The position numbers and the translations under genes were made by a program. A stretch of DNA of 64,000 nucleotides from Capsaspora owczarzaki ATCC 30864 (Eukaryota > Opisthokonta > Filasterea): positions 723,534 through 787,533 of the forward strand of contig NW_011887292.1 of the NCBI RefSeq assembly GCF_000151315.2. Direction: 5' to 3'. Numbering within the stretch: position 1 is the stretch's first letter; each line of letters starts with the position of its first letter. The notes under the pieces were generated by a model. It was not told the DNA's origin and searched no databases. It was given only the letters and a program-made list of their open reading frames with translations. Positions 47,901 to 57,358 of this stretch are shown one piece after another.

Positions 47901-48134
47901 TACGGCGCAGTGCCGTACGGCAAGGTGAACGGCGCTGAGGCCCTGGCTCATGTGGCGGCTGGTGGTCGTCTGCCCATGCCAGAAAACTGCATGCCGGAGC
48001 TCTACAACGTGATGATGACTTGCTGGAACGTGATACCAGAGTTCCGACCGAGCTTTTCTCAGCTCGTCAAAGCTCTCAAAGCCTTCGAGGATGGGACAGC
48101 TGTCCGCGACATTGGTGAATTGTTGAAAGAATAG
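44958..48134 (+). CDS. Leucine-rich-repeat receptor tyrosine kinase
   Basis: Thirteen exons: 44958-45151, eight LRR exons of exactly 72 nt (45220, 45361, 45494, 45630, 45766, 45903, 46039 and 46177 are their starts), 46308-46480, 46543-47657, 47739-47814 and 47887-48134; 793 residues. Order: signal peptide (about 1-28), Cys-containing cap, eight 24-residue LRRs of the form L..N.ITSIP..AF.GLTAL..L, a last LRR, a Cys-rich stretch (CDTACATCY to CYEGY), a membrane span AAITAVVTVATIAILELI (about 405-422) and a tyrosine kinase (about 503-785). Kinase sites are intact: ASGNFGDV, VAVKSLKS, HRDLAARN, DFGLSRE, activation-loop Tyr pair EEKYYRM and WMAPE. It should be active. Filastereans have many such receptors; the ligand is unknown. 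Confidence 0.9.
45220..46248 (+). repeat. Array of eight LRR exons with related introns
   Basis: Each unit is one 72-nt phase-2 exon plus a short intron of 63-70 bp; the intron before the last unit is 66 bp. Introns share a gtaagcaagca (or gtacgcaagc) 5' part, a GGCTCAC segment that probably holds the branch point, and a tag/cag end, so introns and exons were duplicated together. Because every unit is a multiple of three and in the same phase, copies can be added or lost without frameshift. Confidence 0.9.
45994..46269 (+). repeat. Perfect 138-bp tandem duplication (intron plus LRR exon)
   Basis: 45994-46131 and 46132-46269 appear identical base for base by eye. Each copy carries the 3' part of an intron, a whole LRR exon and the start of the next intron. 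The identity, including intron sequence, implies a very recent duplication or conversion, or possibly an assembly artefact. Confidence 0.88.
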
Positions 48135-48857
48135 CAAAGTGATTGATTCATTTTGATGTCACAGGCGCCGTTCACTGCATACAATGGTGTATTTGATGGT
48201 TTTATGAGGCTCCTTGCGTTTTGTTCTTGCTCTGATACAGTTCCTGATTCCAGAAACGAAACAATTAAAGAAACGACCAAAATGTAGCTTGTTCAAACGT
48301 CTGTCGTGGACAAAAACCAAAACCGTACGATAGCTCCCTTGTACTTGAGAGTTTGATCAAAAGGGATGGTTGATGATCGACAGCAACCACCGCACTTTAT
48401 ATAGCCATGAAATAGGCAGACCAGCCCTTGCTAACACTCTCGAGCCCACGCATCACCGAACAAAAGAGGAGAGACAGTAGAGCAGCACGAGTACATTGCA
48501 ATGACAAACGAACATGGTCATAAATGAACAAGGAGACAAAAATAAAGAGAGTAGAATGGAATCGGAGGATGGTACAATAAAATGATTGAGTCAAAAAATG
48601 CTCGAACAAAAGCTGGGCCGGCAAGAACACAACGAGGTCACAACTCTCGTTGGGAAGCGCTAAACCTAAACCGGAGTTTGGAAAATGTCGACTTCGGTAG
48701 ACAGGTCAAGCATGCTCGGACTGAGAGGCAATCCAAACAGTTCCGTGTTTATCAGAAGGTCCAACGATTCGTCTCCAATTCCAGGTTCTGTTCTTTGTTT
48801 TCGTTGTGCATGTGAGTTCATTCTTCTATTGTGTTCATCTTTCAATCCACAACACCG
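48135..48857. other. Intergenic region between the receptor kinase and POLR3C
   Basis: Holds the 3' flank of the kinase gene and the promoter and 5' leader of POLR3C. I see no gene and no distinct element. Confidence 0.55.
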
Positions 48858-51512
48858 ATGGCGACGTGGACTGCGCGCGGTCGCCTCAGTTGCTTCATCC
48901 TGAAGAGCGACTTTGGTCCGATCGTCCATGTAAGGTCCTCTTCAAACAATATCAGATATCACCATCCAATGATCTCCAAGAACGATCTCGACACTGACCT
49001 CGACGCTGACCTTGACTGTTCATTGCGTTTCCATTGCGTTTCCATTGCATCACTGCTCACCCCTCTTACTCCCTCACCCCCTCCCTCCCCTCACACACCC
49101 GCTGCGCTCGCTAGCGTGTTGCGACCGTCCTCGCCAGCCACGGCAGCCACGGCCGTCTGCCATTCCACCGAATCCTCGCCGAGTCCGAGCTCAAAAAGTC
49201 AGAGGTAAGGCGCTCTTTGCAATGCAGCGCCATCCAACCAACCCCCTCAACACGAAAAACTCATCCAACACACACGTTATTTTGGCCATTCTGTAGGTCA
49301 TCGGAGTGCTGTCCATTCTGCTGCAGCACGGGCTCATCCGGCGCGATCCAGACAGCCGCGAGCAGCCGCCGTCCAACGCCCACCGCGTGCAGTCGTCGAG
49401 CGCATCGTCAAGCCGTCAAGGCGGGGGTAAAGCGCGCGCAGGCGGCGACGGCGACGACAACGAGCCCACTGATGCGTACTCGGAGCACACGCGCGGGCGC
49501 AACGACGAGGCTGCCGCAAAGGAGGCCTACCAGGTTGCCAAGCACGGCATCAAGGAAGGCCCTGCGCAGCCCAGCGACGTGCGAGGCGCCATCACAATGT
49601 ACCAGCTCGACGACTATGCCATCTTGCGTCGTGCACGCTTCCCGCGGTACTTGCACGAGATTGAGACGTCTTACGGACGCGACGCGGTACGAAAAATGAG
49701 TTGATCCAACAAAGGGATTTGTGTCGCACCCCCATTGTTGCTCATTTTTTGCAAGTCACACTGCGTATGATTGCTTGATGATGATGATGATCAGGGTGTT
49801 GTTGTTTCCTGCATGATGCAGCTTGGCCGAGCGACATACCGCACGGTGAGTTGACTTAATATTTCAGCTCCCGCTTCAACGATGAATTCATATCCCCACC
49901 CCCACCCCCTTACCCCTGTTTGCTCATTGCTGTCGCTGCCCCACATCATCGAATCGACAGATTGCTCGGGCTGCTTTTGATGCACTGACCAAGCTCCCCG
50001 ACGCAAACGAGGAACGCTTGCCCGCAGCCGTGTACCAGGCCTTCCAACAGCTCGCACATCGAAGGTTTATTCGTCAAATATTCGAAGAAGAGCATCTGCT
50101 GGCAGCCAAAAGTAAGAGGCGCGGACCGAGTGTGTGCTGTCTGTCGATGTCGTTTTCAAGCATGCTCACCCTGGTTGCAATCTCAAACGCCAAACAGATC
50201 GCATGGACGTTGACATTGGTATGGATTTGCCATCCTCTGTGGTGCCGTTGGCTTTGAGCGATCTCCGACCAGCACAAGACGCTGCGACCACCGGTGCAGC
50301 AAGCACGAGCGGGGCTGCCTCTCGAGGGAAGCGCGCCCACGAGAATGACGACGACGACGAAGATTTTGGCCACAGTACTAAGCGCATCTTGCTTGGCGGT
50401 AAGGCGAGCGAGAAGGAGTGGTGGTGTTGGGTTGGGGCTTTTCATCCCGAACATGCCAATCATTCACCTTCATGCTTGACACCATTTTCCAGAGGGCTAT
50501 GGCGCAAATGCCAACGAGATCTTCTGGGTACTAAACACAGACCGCTTCCATGTCCGACTGCGCAACCGTGCCATTGAGCGGTTTACCGAACATCGATACG
50601 GTCGCGATTTTGCCGATGTGGTGGCTTGCGTGCTCGGCCACGCCGAAAGCGCCCAATCTCTTCACGATCACACCCCAATGCCAAGCATCGACTATCGTGA
50701 CTTGCAGCAGGTGGGTCGGTTTTGTTAATCTTGTTTGTACTCTGGGTTTGAGTTCACTTTTTGTTTTCTTTCTCTTGAACTGGTCGCAGACTGTCGCGCG
50801 CCAAGGAATCAACCACGAAAAACTCAAGCGCATCATCAATATTCTACGGCACGGTGATGACGATCGCGCGACTCCTTTTCTGCTGAGCGTACCAGACATG
50901 GTATGTTTGCACGCGGAGTTGCTTCTGAACGGTTCCAGATTGAGCTCACGTTCCCCCTCCCCCTCCCCACCCCCTTCTCTTCGACAGTCAACAATTTCCA
51001 TCAATCTTGCTGTTGCCATCTCGGTCATGACGGTCTACGAACTCGAGCACATTGTTCTGGAACGACTCGGCGAAGTTCCGGCCAAACTCTTCCGCATCCT
51101 CCTCGCGAAAGGGCACATGGAGCTCAAGCCCCTGACCGAAACAGCCCTTGAGCACCAGAAGGTCATGAAGGAAAAGATGAACGAGCTGCTGACGAGTAAC
51201 TTTGTCGTGCTCCAAGAAGTCCCAAGGGGTGGGTCGGAGCGGGCGCCGTCGCGGACGTACTTTTTGTGGCGCGTCGACCTCGAGCGCTGTCGCGTGATGA
51301 TTACTCGCGATCTCCTTCGCATGATGGGCAACCTGCGCTCGCGACAGCTTTTCGAAATGTCCCGCTCTGGCGGATCGAGTACTGCGTTTGAATCCACCGA
51401 CAGCGGCGAGCGCCGCTTGGACGACATGCTCTTGCTGTTTGAAAAGTACGATCCTGTTGTCTTTTCGGCACCGCCGCCCCCGCCCAAAGACAAGAAGGTG
51501 CGCCGAAAGTGA
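48858..51512 (+). CDS. POLR3C: RNA polymerase III subunit RPC3 (C82/RPC62)
   Basis: Subunit of the C31/C34/C82-type trimer of RNA polymerase III, needed for promoter opening and initiation at tRNA and 5S genes. Exons: 48858-48929, 49115-49204, 49297-49686, 49795-49845, 49961-50111, 50198-50398, 50493-50710, 50790-50900 and 50988-51512; 602 residues against 534 in human. The start MATWTARGRLSCFILKSDFG fits the first winged-helix domain, followed by VATVLASHG and VIGVLSILLQHGLI. Later blocks are DYAILRRARFPRYLHEIET, EIFWVLNTDRFHVRLRNRAI, LERLGEVPAKLFRILLAKG and APSRTYFLWRVDL. Insertions are a Gly/Asp-rich loop near residue 90 and a charged linker (HENDDDDEDFG). All domains of the family appear to be present. 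Confidence 0.94.
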
Positions 51513-51741
51513 CCCCAGTTGTTTTTGGTCTTCCTCTCTTTTGCCCATTTTCATCACACTTTCAACCAATTAGTAGTCTATTTCACTATGATGACTCTTT
51601 CAATTCTCACAATTGGTAATGAAGCAGAGGGAAGCAATCAAAACATGCACCTAAGACAAAACAGACACCAACAAAACGCAAACACAACACACACACACAC
51701 ACACACAAACATCAAAAAAAAAAAAAAATTCATGCGTCATT
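51513..51741. other. Short convergent intergenic region with a (CA)n run
   Basis: Between the POLR3C and SREBP stop codons. It includes an (AC)-rich microsatellite near 51685-51708 followed by an A run. Both 3' UTRs must fit in about 230 bp. Confidence 0.6.
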
Positions 51742-54700
51742 TTACAGGCCAGCCTTCTGATGCCGTTGACGAAGCGAGGCGTGGAGCTCGTCAGCAAGTC
51801 GAACTTCGTAGAGCGCACCAACTTCAACAAACTGCTCGCGCGCGGATTGCACGTAGGCAATGCCCTCATCCAACGACGGATCAAGCTGCGCGAGCTCGAG
51901 TTGGATCAGCGCCTTGTCGAAAGGCATGTCGAATCGGTCGGCATAATACAAGGCGTCTCGCAGCTTTCGCGTGGCCTTGTCGTTTTGTCCGCGAACACGG
52001 TGCGTCCGGCCAACCAAGTAGTCTGCCAGAGGCTTGACACCAGGGAATGTTCTCGAAATGTTACAGACAAGCTCGTTGTTTGCCACGGTCAAATCTTGGA
52101 TGCGCTTGAACTGGTCTGGGATGGGAACGGTGCGCTCTGGAGCGGTTTCGTCGACACGCGGCGAGGGGAGGATGCCACCGCCAATGGATGGAGCAGCATT
52201 CTCCGACAGCGCAGTCTCGTAGCGCACCCACATTGACAAGAGCGCTTGGCCAACGAGGCTGTGCCCGACGAAGGCGGCGCCGGCAGAGATGGGCTTGGTC
52301 CCGCGCATATAGTCGATCGCCTTGATTGCAAACTCGACTGACGTGTCGTGCTCGCCCTGTCGGAAGTGCATCCAGGCGAGCAGCGAGTTTGTCAAGACGC
52401 TGCGAAGCAAACCGCTCTCGCGCCACGAGAGCTTGGTCGCCTCGGTTTCCTCTGAGACGAGCTGCTCAAAGGTGGCCTTCCAGGCGTCGAACGACTCGTC
52501 ATGAGCACTGGCCACGCATTGCAGGAGGCTGCGCCACCACAGCTGCAGCTGCTGGTCGGGCTCCTTGGACACGAGCGACTCTTGGCAAAACCTTTTCGCG
52601 ACCGTAAAGCGACCTTGCATGATGTGCATGACCGCGTGGAATGCCTTGATTTGCCAAGCCATGTTGGGCAGTCCGCTCTGCTCAAAGTTGGCAGCCGCGC
52701 GCCCAAGGCGTCGGTCGCCTGCCGAAAAGTCGCCAAGGGCCACGTCGCCCCAGGCTCGCAACACGCGGAGGTAGCCGTTCGTTTTCGTCGAGCACTTGAT
52801 GCCCGAGTGAATCCTCACAGAGCGGAAGTGGTAGGGCAAGGCAATGTACTGGATGGCAAAGCCCATCCAGGACTTGGGCATCCGGAAGCCGCACATGAAG
52901 GCGAGATTGCCATAAGCCTTGATCAAGGTCTGGCTCGGTTCGACAGACTCGGCCAAGTTGATGGCGCGCAAGACATAGTACCATGCCTCCAGCGGCAGAT
53001 CGTGTACGTCAGCAAAGTGCAACTGGTTGAGCAGCAGGTATGTTTTGGCAACCTCGGCCGTGACCACAGCAGAGCCAGAGTGACGCACGGCATAGCGAGC
53101 AAGCCACTGTCCAAAGAAGAGCATGTGCGTCACTTGCTTGAGGGCTTCGATAATGATGCCGCAGATGAGGCCAAACTCGGTGGCCGGTGGCGGTCGAGCG
53201 CCGAAATGGTTTAGGGCGCTCAGCAGGTGTCTTTCAGCGATGGCCGGCTGTCCCAGTTGCAGTAGCCTGTTTGTGCGTGTGGTGTGGTTATCATACGCGT
53301 CAATCAATCAATAAGCAGAGGTGGAAGTGAGTGAGATGAGAAGCATGAACGACGCTCAAAAAAACAACCAACATGAACTCACGTCTTGCGACCAGCTTTG
53401 CGCGCTTCGCGTGCCACAGTAAAGACACGCGAGTTGGGCGTGACAGAGCTGAACGGCTCAATTGCCGTAATCCAACCACCAAAGATGGCCAGGGAAAACA
53501 TGATGCCGCGAATGACAAGCCAAAAGAACGAGGTCATGCGCGCCATCTGGTCCGAGTCGACTTCAAAGCTCTGGAGAGTCCGGCCCGATCCAGCGTTCGG
53601 TGCATCAAACGAGCCCTGCATTTGGTTGACGTGGGCGACAATCTGCGGCGTGTACACGGAGAAGGTGAAGAGCGCGCACAGGCACATCAGCCTGACCGAC
53701 GTCGACATGAATGGCCGAGGCGGCTGCGAGTTTCGACTGCCGGCGATGCCATTGGAGGCGCCATAGCCGGACATGGCGGAGGCTCCGTCGTCGAGGGTTG
53801 GCCACTGATTGGAAGGCTCGCCGGAAGGGCCAGCAGAAATGTGACGCTTGCGAGACTCGAGGCGATCGCCAGCGATGCCTGATGCCAGAGCATTCTCGAG
53901 CGCAGAGATGCGGATTTGAGACTGGTCGAGCTGGTCCTTGAGCTGCGCCTTCTGCTTGGTCAGCGACGCGATAAAGTCGGTCGCAAACTTGACGCGTTTG
54001 CGGAGCTCGGTGGTGTCGTCCACCTCACCGCGGTCGGTGCGCTCCTTCTTGAGTGCGGAAATGTAGTCTGCCGCCTTTCGGAGAATCATGGCCTTGGCAT
54101 CGTGAGGGCGACACGAGGGGACTTGATCGCGCAGGTGCTCAAAGGCGAGCTTGATGCCGTTGCGGCGACGCTGCTCGGAGGCAATGTGCGAAATTCGCTT
54201 GCGCGAGTTTGCGGCTGCCTTGGAGTTGGTCGCGCTGAACGGTGCCCCAAAGTTGGACTCGTCGTCCTCGAGGTAGGCGTCCAGGTCGGACAGCTCGTCG
54301 AGCTCGTCGAGCGCCGACCGCTGCTGTTGGTGCGACTTGGCCACCTTGCCCTGCTTGGAGGCGGACTTGGGCGCCTTGGTGTCAGAGTCGCTACCGCTGC
54401 CGCTGTGCAAGCCAGAGCCGGACAGCGCGTCGCCAAACAAGGAGGCCGGGTCGTCGCCAGGGAAACCGGACTGGGTCATGGCGTAGATGGACGCGGCCGA
54501 CGCCGGGCTCAGCGAGGCAGTCGAAGTCAAGGACGACGCCGTCCGCCCTCCAGGGCTGACCGAGGCAATGCTGGTGGAGGCGGTGGTGGTCGGGGAGAGC
54601 AGCTGACTCACCGCGCCAAACTGCGCAAAGTCGAGCTCGGCGTCGGAGATGGCCATCGCGTTTGCTTTCCGCTTGTTCAGGGACGCTCGGAGCGCCGCAG

Positions 54701-55649
54701 CCCCGGCACTCGGGTTGGACGACGGCATGCTCGCGACCTGCGCTTGCATCTGCTGCTCGATTTGGTCTGTTTGCTGCGCCTGCTGGACCAACAGCTGCTG
54801 GAGGACTTGCTGCTCCACCCACGAGGTCAGCTGCTTGAGGTAGCGTTCTCGCTCGGCGGGCTGCAGCACCTGCATCTGTGCCACCACCTGCGGGTGCGAT
54901 GTCGCGAGGTTGAGCTGCTGGGCCAGCAGCATTGTCGTGGGATCAACCAATTGTTCGCCGGCCGGATCACCGCCAAACGAAGCCGTGCTGCCACCCACCG
55001 AGGCCAGCGCATCCGCCATAAATGAGGTTGCGCTGTTGTTGAAAGCTGTGGTGCTCTGCAGCAGCTGGTGCTGGAAGGGTGCAGCAGTCGTGGTGGTAGT
55101 AGTAGTGGTAGCAGAGAGGGGCGGTGAAGGTGTGCCTTGCGGTTGGCTACGTCCCGATGAGGAAGGTGCACCCGCGATGAGCAATTGCTGCTGCTGCTGT
55201 TGCTGTTGGTGCTGTTGTTGCTGGTGCTGCTGGATGAGCAGCTGGTTGTACTCCCTGTTTGCATTTGAATTTGCCATCAGCATGGCGGAGGAGGAGGCGG
55301 ACGGAGGGGCCAGACCCGCAGCAGAAGCAGCAGCAGCAGCAGCAATCAAGGGTGAAGGGTCACTACTGATCGAGTCTGTCGTCACGGTCCCCATCAGCGG
55401 CGGGTCGACCATCGCGGTGCCTGCCAGCCCGAGCTCCATCAGGATGGTCGAGGTGGACGTGGCGCAGATGGGTGTCGCGGTGGGTGGACGCAGCTGCGAT
55501 GAGGCTGGGGGAGGCGAGCGTTGCTGGCTGGCTGGGGCAAAAGTAGAAGGAGCAGCGTGCTGCTTCTGAAGAACGCTGCTGCCGCTCGCAGAGTACGTCG
55601 GCGACGACACCGCCACCGGCGAGGCGTCCACAAGCGTTGCTGTGTCCAT
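51742..55649 (-). CDS. SREBF: SREBP-type membrane-bound bHLH transcription factor with Mondo-like basic region
   Basis: Two exons, 55649-53383 and 53266-51742; 1,263 residues. The first ATG of the frame is at 55649; upstream codons have no ATG. Residues 1-450 are Gln/Ser/Thr/Ala-rich, as in an activation domain. The bHLH (about 480-535) reads SRKRISHIASEQRRRNGIKL followed by AFEHLRDQVPS and AMILRKAADYISALKKE. Two hydrophobic segments, SVRLMCLCALFTFSVY (about 648-668) and SFFWLVIRGIMFSLAIFGGW (about 701-722), flank a loop of about 32 residues containing GRTLQS, a possible S1P site. The rest matches the SREBP regulatory domain that binds SCAP: AERHLLSALNHFGARP, HMLFFGQWLARYAVRHSG and LRAINLAESVEPS. 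SREBPs are cleaved in the Golgi when sterols are low. At the SREBP-specific Tyr of the basic region this protein has Arg. Confidence 0.88.
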
Positions 55650-57358
55650 TTGTGCCAGACGAAGCAGATCGGACAGAGTGGTGGGGGTGATACAAAGAGC
55701 GGGTGATACAAACAGCGGCAAAAAAAAAAAAAAAAAAAAAAAAAGGAGGGAGAAAATTATCAAACTTTGTTGTCGTGTCGGATAAAAAAAAAAAAAATTA
55801 ATCGATTTTAAAAAATAATAAAATTGAGGACTGGCCAATGCAAATCCCATACAATTATCGAAAAAAAAAAAATACTGAAAAAAAAATTGAAAGGCAAAAA
55901 AAAATTGAAAGAAAAAAAAAATTGAAAGAAAAAAAAAAAAAGTCAAAAATATCCAGCAGTGCGTGATGCGTGTCAGGAAAGAGAGCGCGTGGTGCCCCAG
56001 CATTTTGCGTAGAAAAGAGAAAACAAGAAGATAACAAGGAAAAATTACGAGGCTTGGTTGCGAGCGGCAAGCGACGTGCAAACGACGAATGGAAAAGCAA
56101 TTGATTGTTTGGCGGAAAAAGAAAAGAAAAGGCAAGCGGAAAAAACACAAAAAAACAACAACGTCAAAAAGTGCGAGTCTGTGGGGCGAAACAGCCACGA
56201 GAGGGAAATTGCATTGCGAATGTGCGACTTGCGAAGGGCCCGCCAAAAAGCAAGAGAAAAAGACCGAAAAAAAAAAAGACGAAAGGGAAAAGTCGAAGAA
56301 ACCCAAAGCCAAAGGAGAAAAAGGGAGGCGGGTTTGGAGGAAAAAAAACAAAAAAACGATTTGCCGGTAAATGAAAAAAAGGAGGCAAAAAAGCCAAACA
56401 ATCAACTGGCGCAGAATGCAAACTGGATGCGGATGAGCATTCCAAGAGAGTGCGAGATGTGGTAGATTGGGTGTGTCGATAGTAGAAAAAAAAAAGCAGG
56501 GGGAAGTAACAAATCTGACCGCGATGCGAAACGCGATTGTGGGAAATCAAGTGTGGGGAAAAACTCACAGATGCGGGCTGTGACGACGTTCTGCTGCCAC
56601 ACGAGAGACAGGGGAGCATCGCTATTGGACGTGCATCACCGAAAAGAAGGACGTAATTACGTGACACATACGGCTGGGGCTGTGCGGGCAGGGACAAGCA
56701 GCCCAAACCCCCCTGGAAAGCTGGAAAACTCCCAGCGAACCGGCGAACAGGGGCGGGTTTGGGTCGTTTTTGTGGTTTCAGGAAAAGAGGGTGCAGCGTC
56801 ATGATTTGTTGTTGGGCTTTTTTTGTTTGTAATTTTTTTTTGTTTCATCAAGTTCGGTAATTGGTCAAAAATAGAATACTATCGGTGATCAAGAAGCGTT
56901 CACGAGGACGAGGTGGCACAAAGTGAGGCGAGATTGCGGGTTTTGGCGTCGCATTCATAACAACCAGCCAGCGCCAGCCAGCACTTTGGGTCCCTGACAC
57001 TCGCTCGCGTGCATGATGCACTGAGCCATCTCAGATTTACGATGCAATTGCGCAAGCCGAATCGCGAAGGAAGGCCGGCGCATTCAAACGCTTGCTTCGC
57101 CGCGCCCCACGCCATCACACCAAAACACCGTTTGCGTCTCTCTCACATGCCCCTGACACGCGATCTCACGCAACTTCTCTCACACACCCACCGAAGAGTC
57201 ATTCGCATTCACACACACACACAAACAGACCTCCGCGACCTCGCATTGGCAACAGAAAGAAAGAAAAAAACATTTGTATTACAACGCTAGTCCCAGGACA
57301 AAATTTCGCACCAGTAATTTTCGCACCGAAAACAACAAAACCACAAAAAGAAGCAGAA
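55650..57358. other. Largest gene-free region: SREBP promoter/leader and NCKAP1 3' flank
   Basis: About 1.7 kb without a supported gene. It contains A(25) at 55720-55744, imperfect A-run/ATTGAAAG repeats at 55861-55945, and a strongly purine-rich plus strand at 56060-56350, so the SREBP sense strand is pyrimidine-rich. The 12-bp palindrome ACGTAATTACGT is at 56651-56662. An open frame runs upstream of the SREBP ATG, but it has no ATG and is made of homopolymer-coded Phe/Ser, so I did not extend the protein. Confidence 0.6.
55861..55945 (+). repeat. A-rich imperfect tandem repeat with ATTGAAAG spacers
   Basis: Three to four units of an A run of 9-12 followed by ATTGAAAG or a close variant. 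Unit length is about 20 bp and varies with the A run. Confidence 0.75.

Noticed and set aside
55650-56405. N-terminal extension of SREBP into a Phe/Ser-rich hydrophobic stretch
   Set aside because: The frame stays open but has no ATG, and its hydrophobic residues come from T homopolymers. The ATG at 55649 begins a normal acidic/polar N-terminus.
56058-56465. Lys/Arg-rich open frame upstream of SREBP
   Set aside because: It is only the translation of a purine-rich AAA/GAA tract, with no conserved sequence and no splice support.
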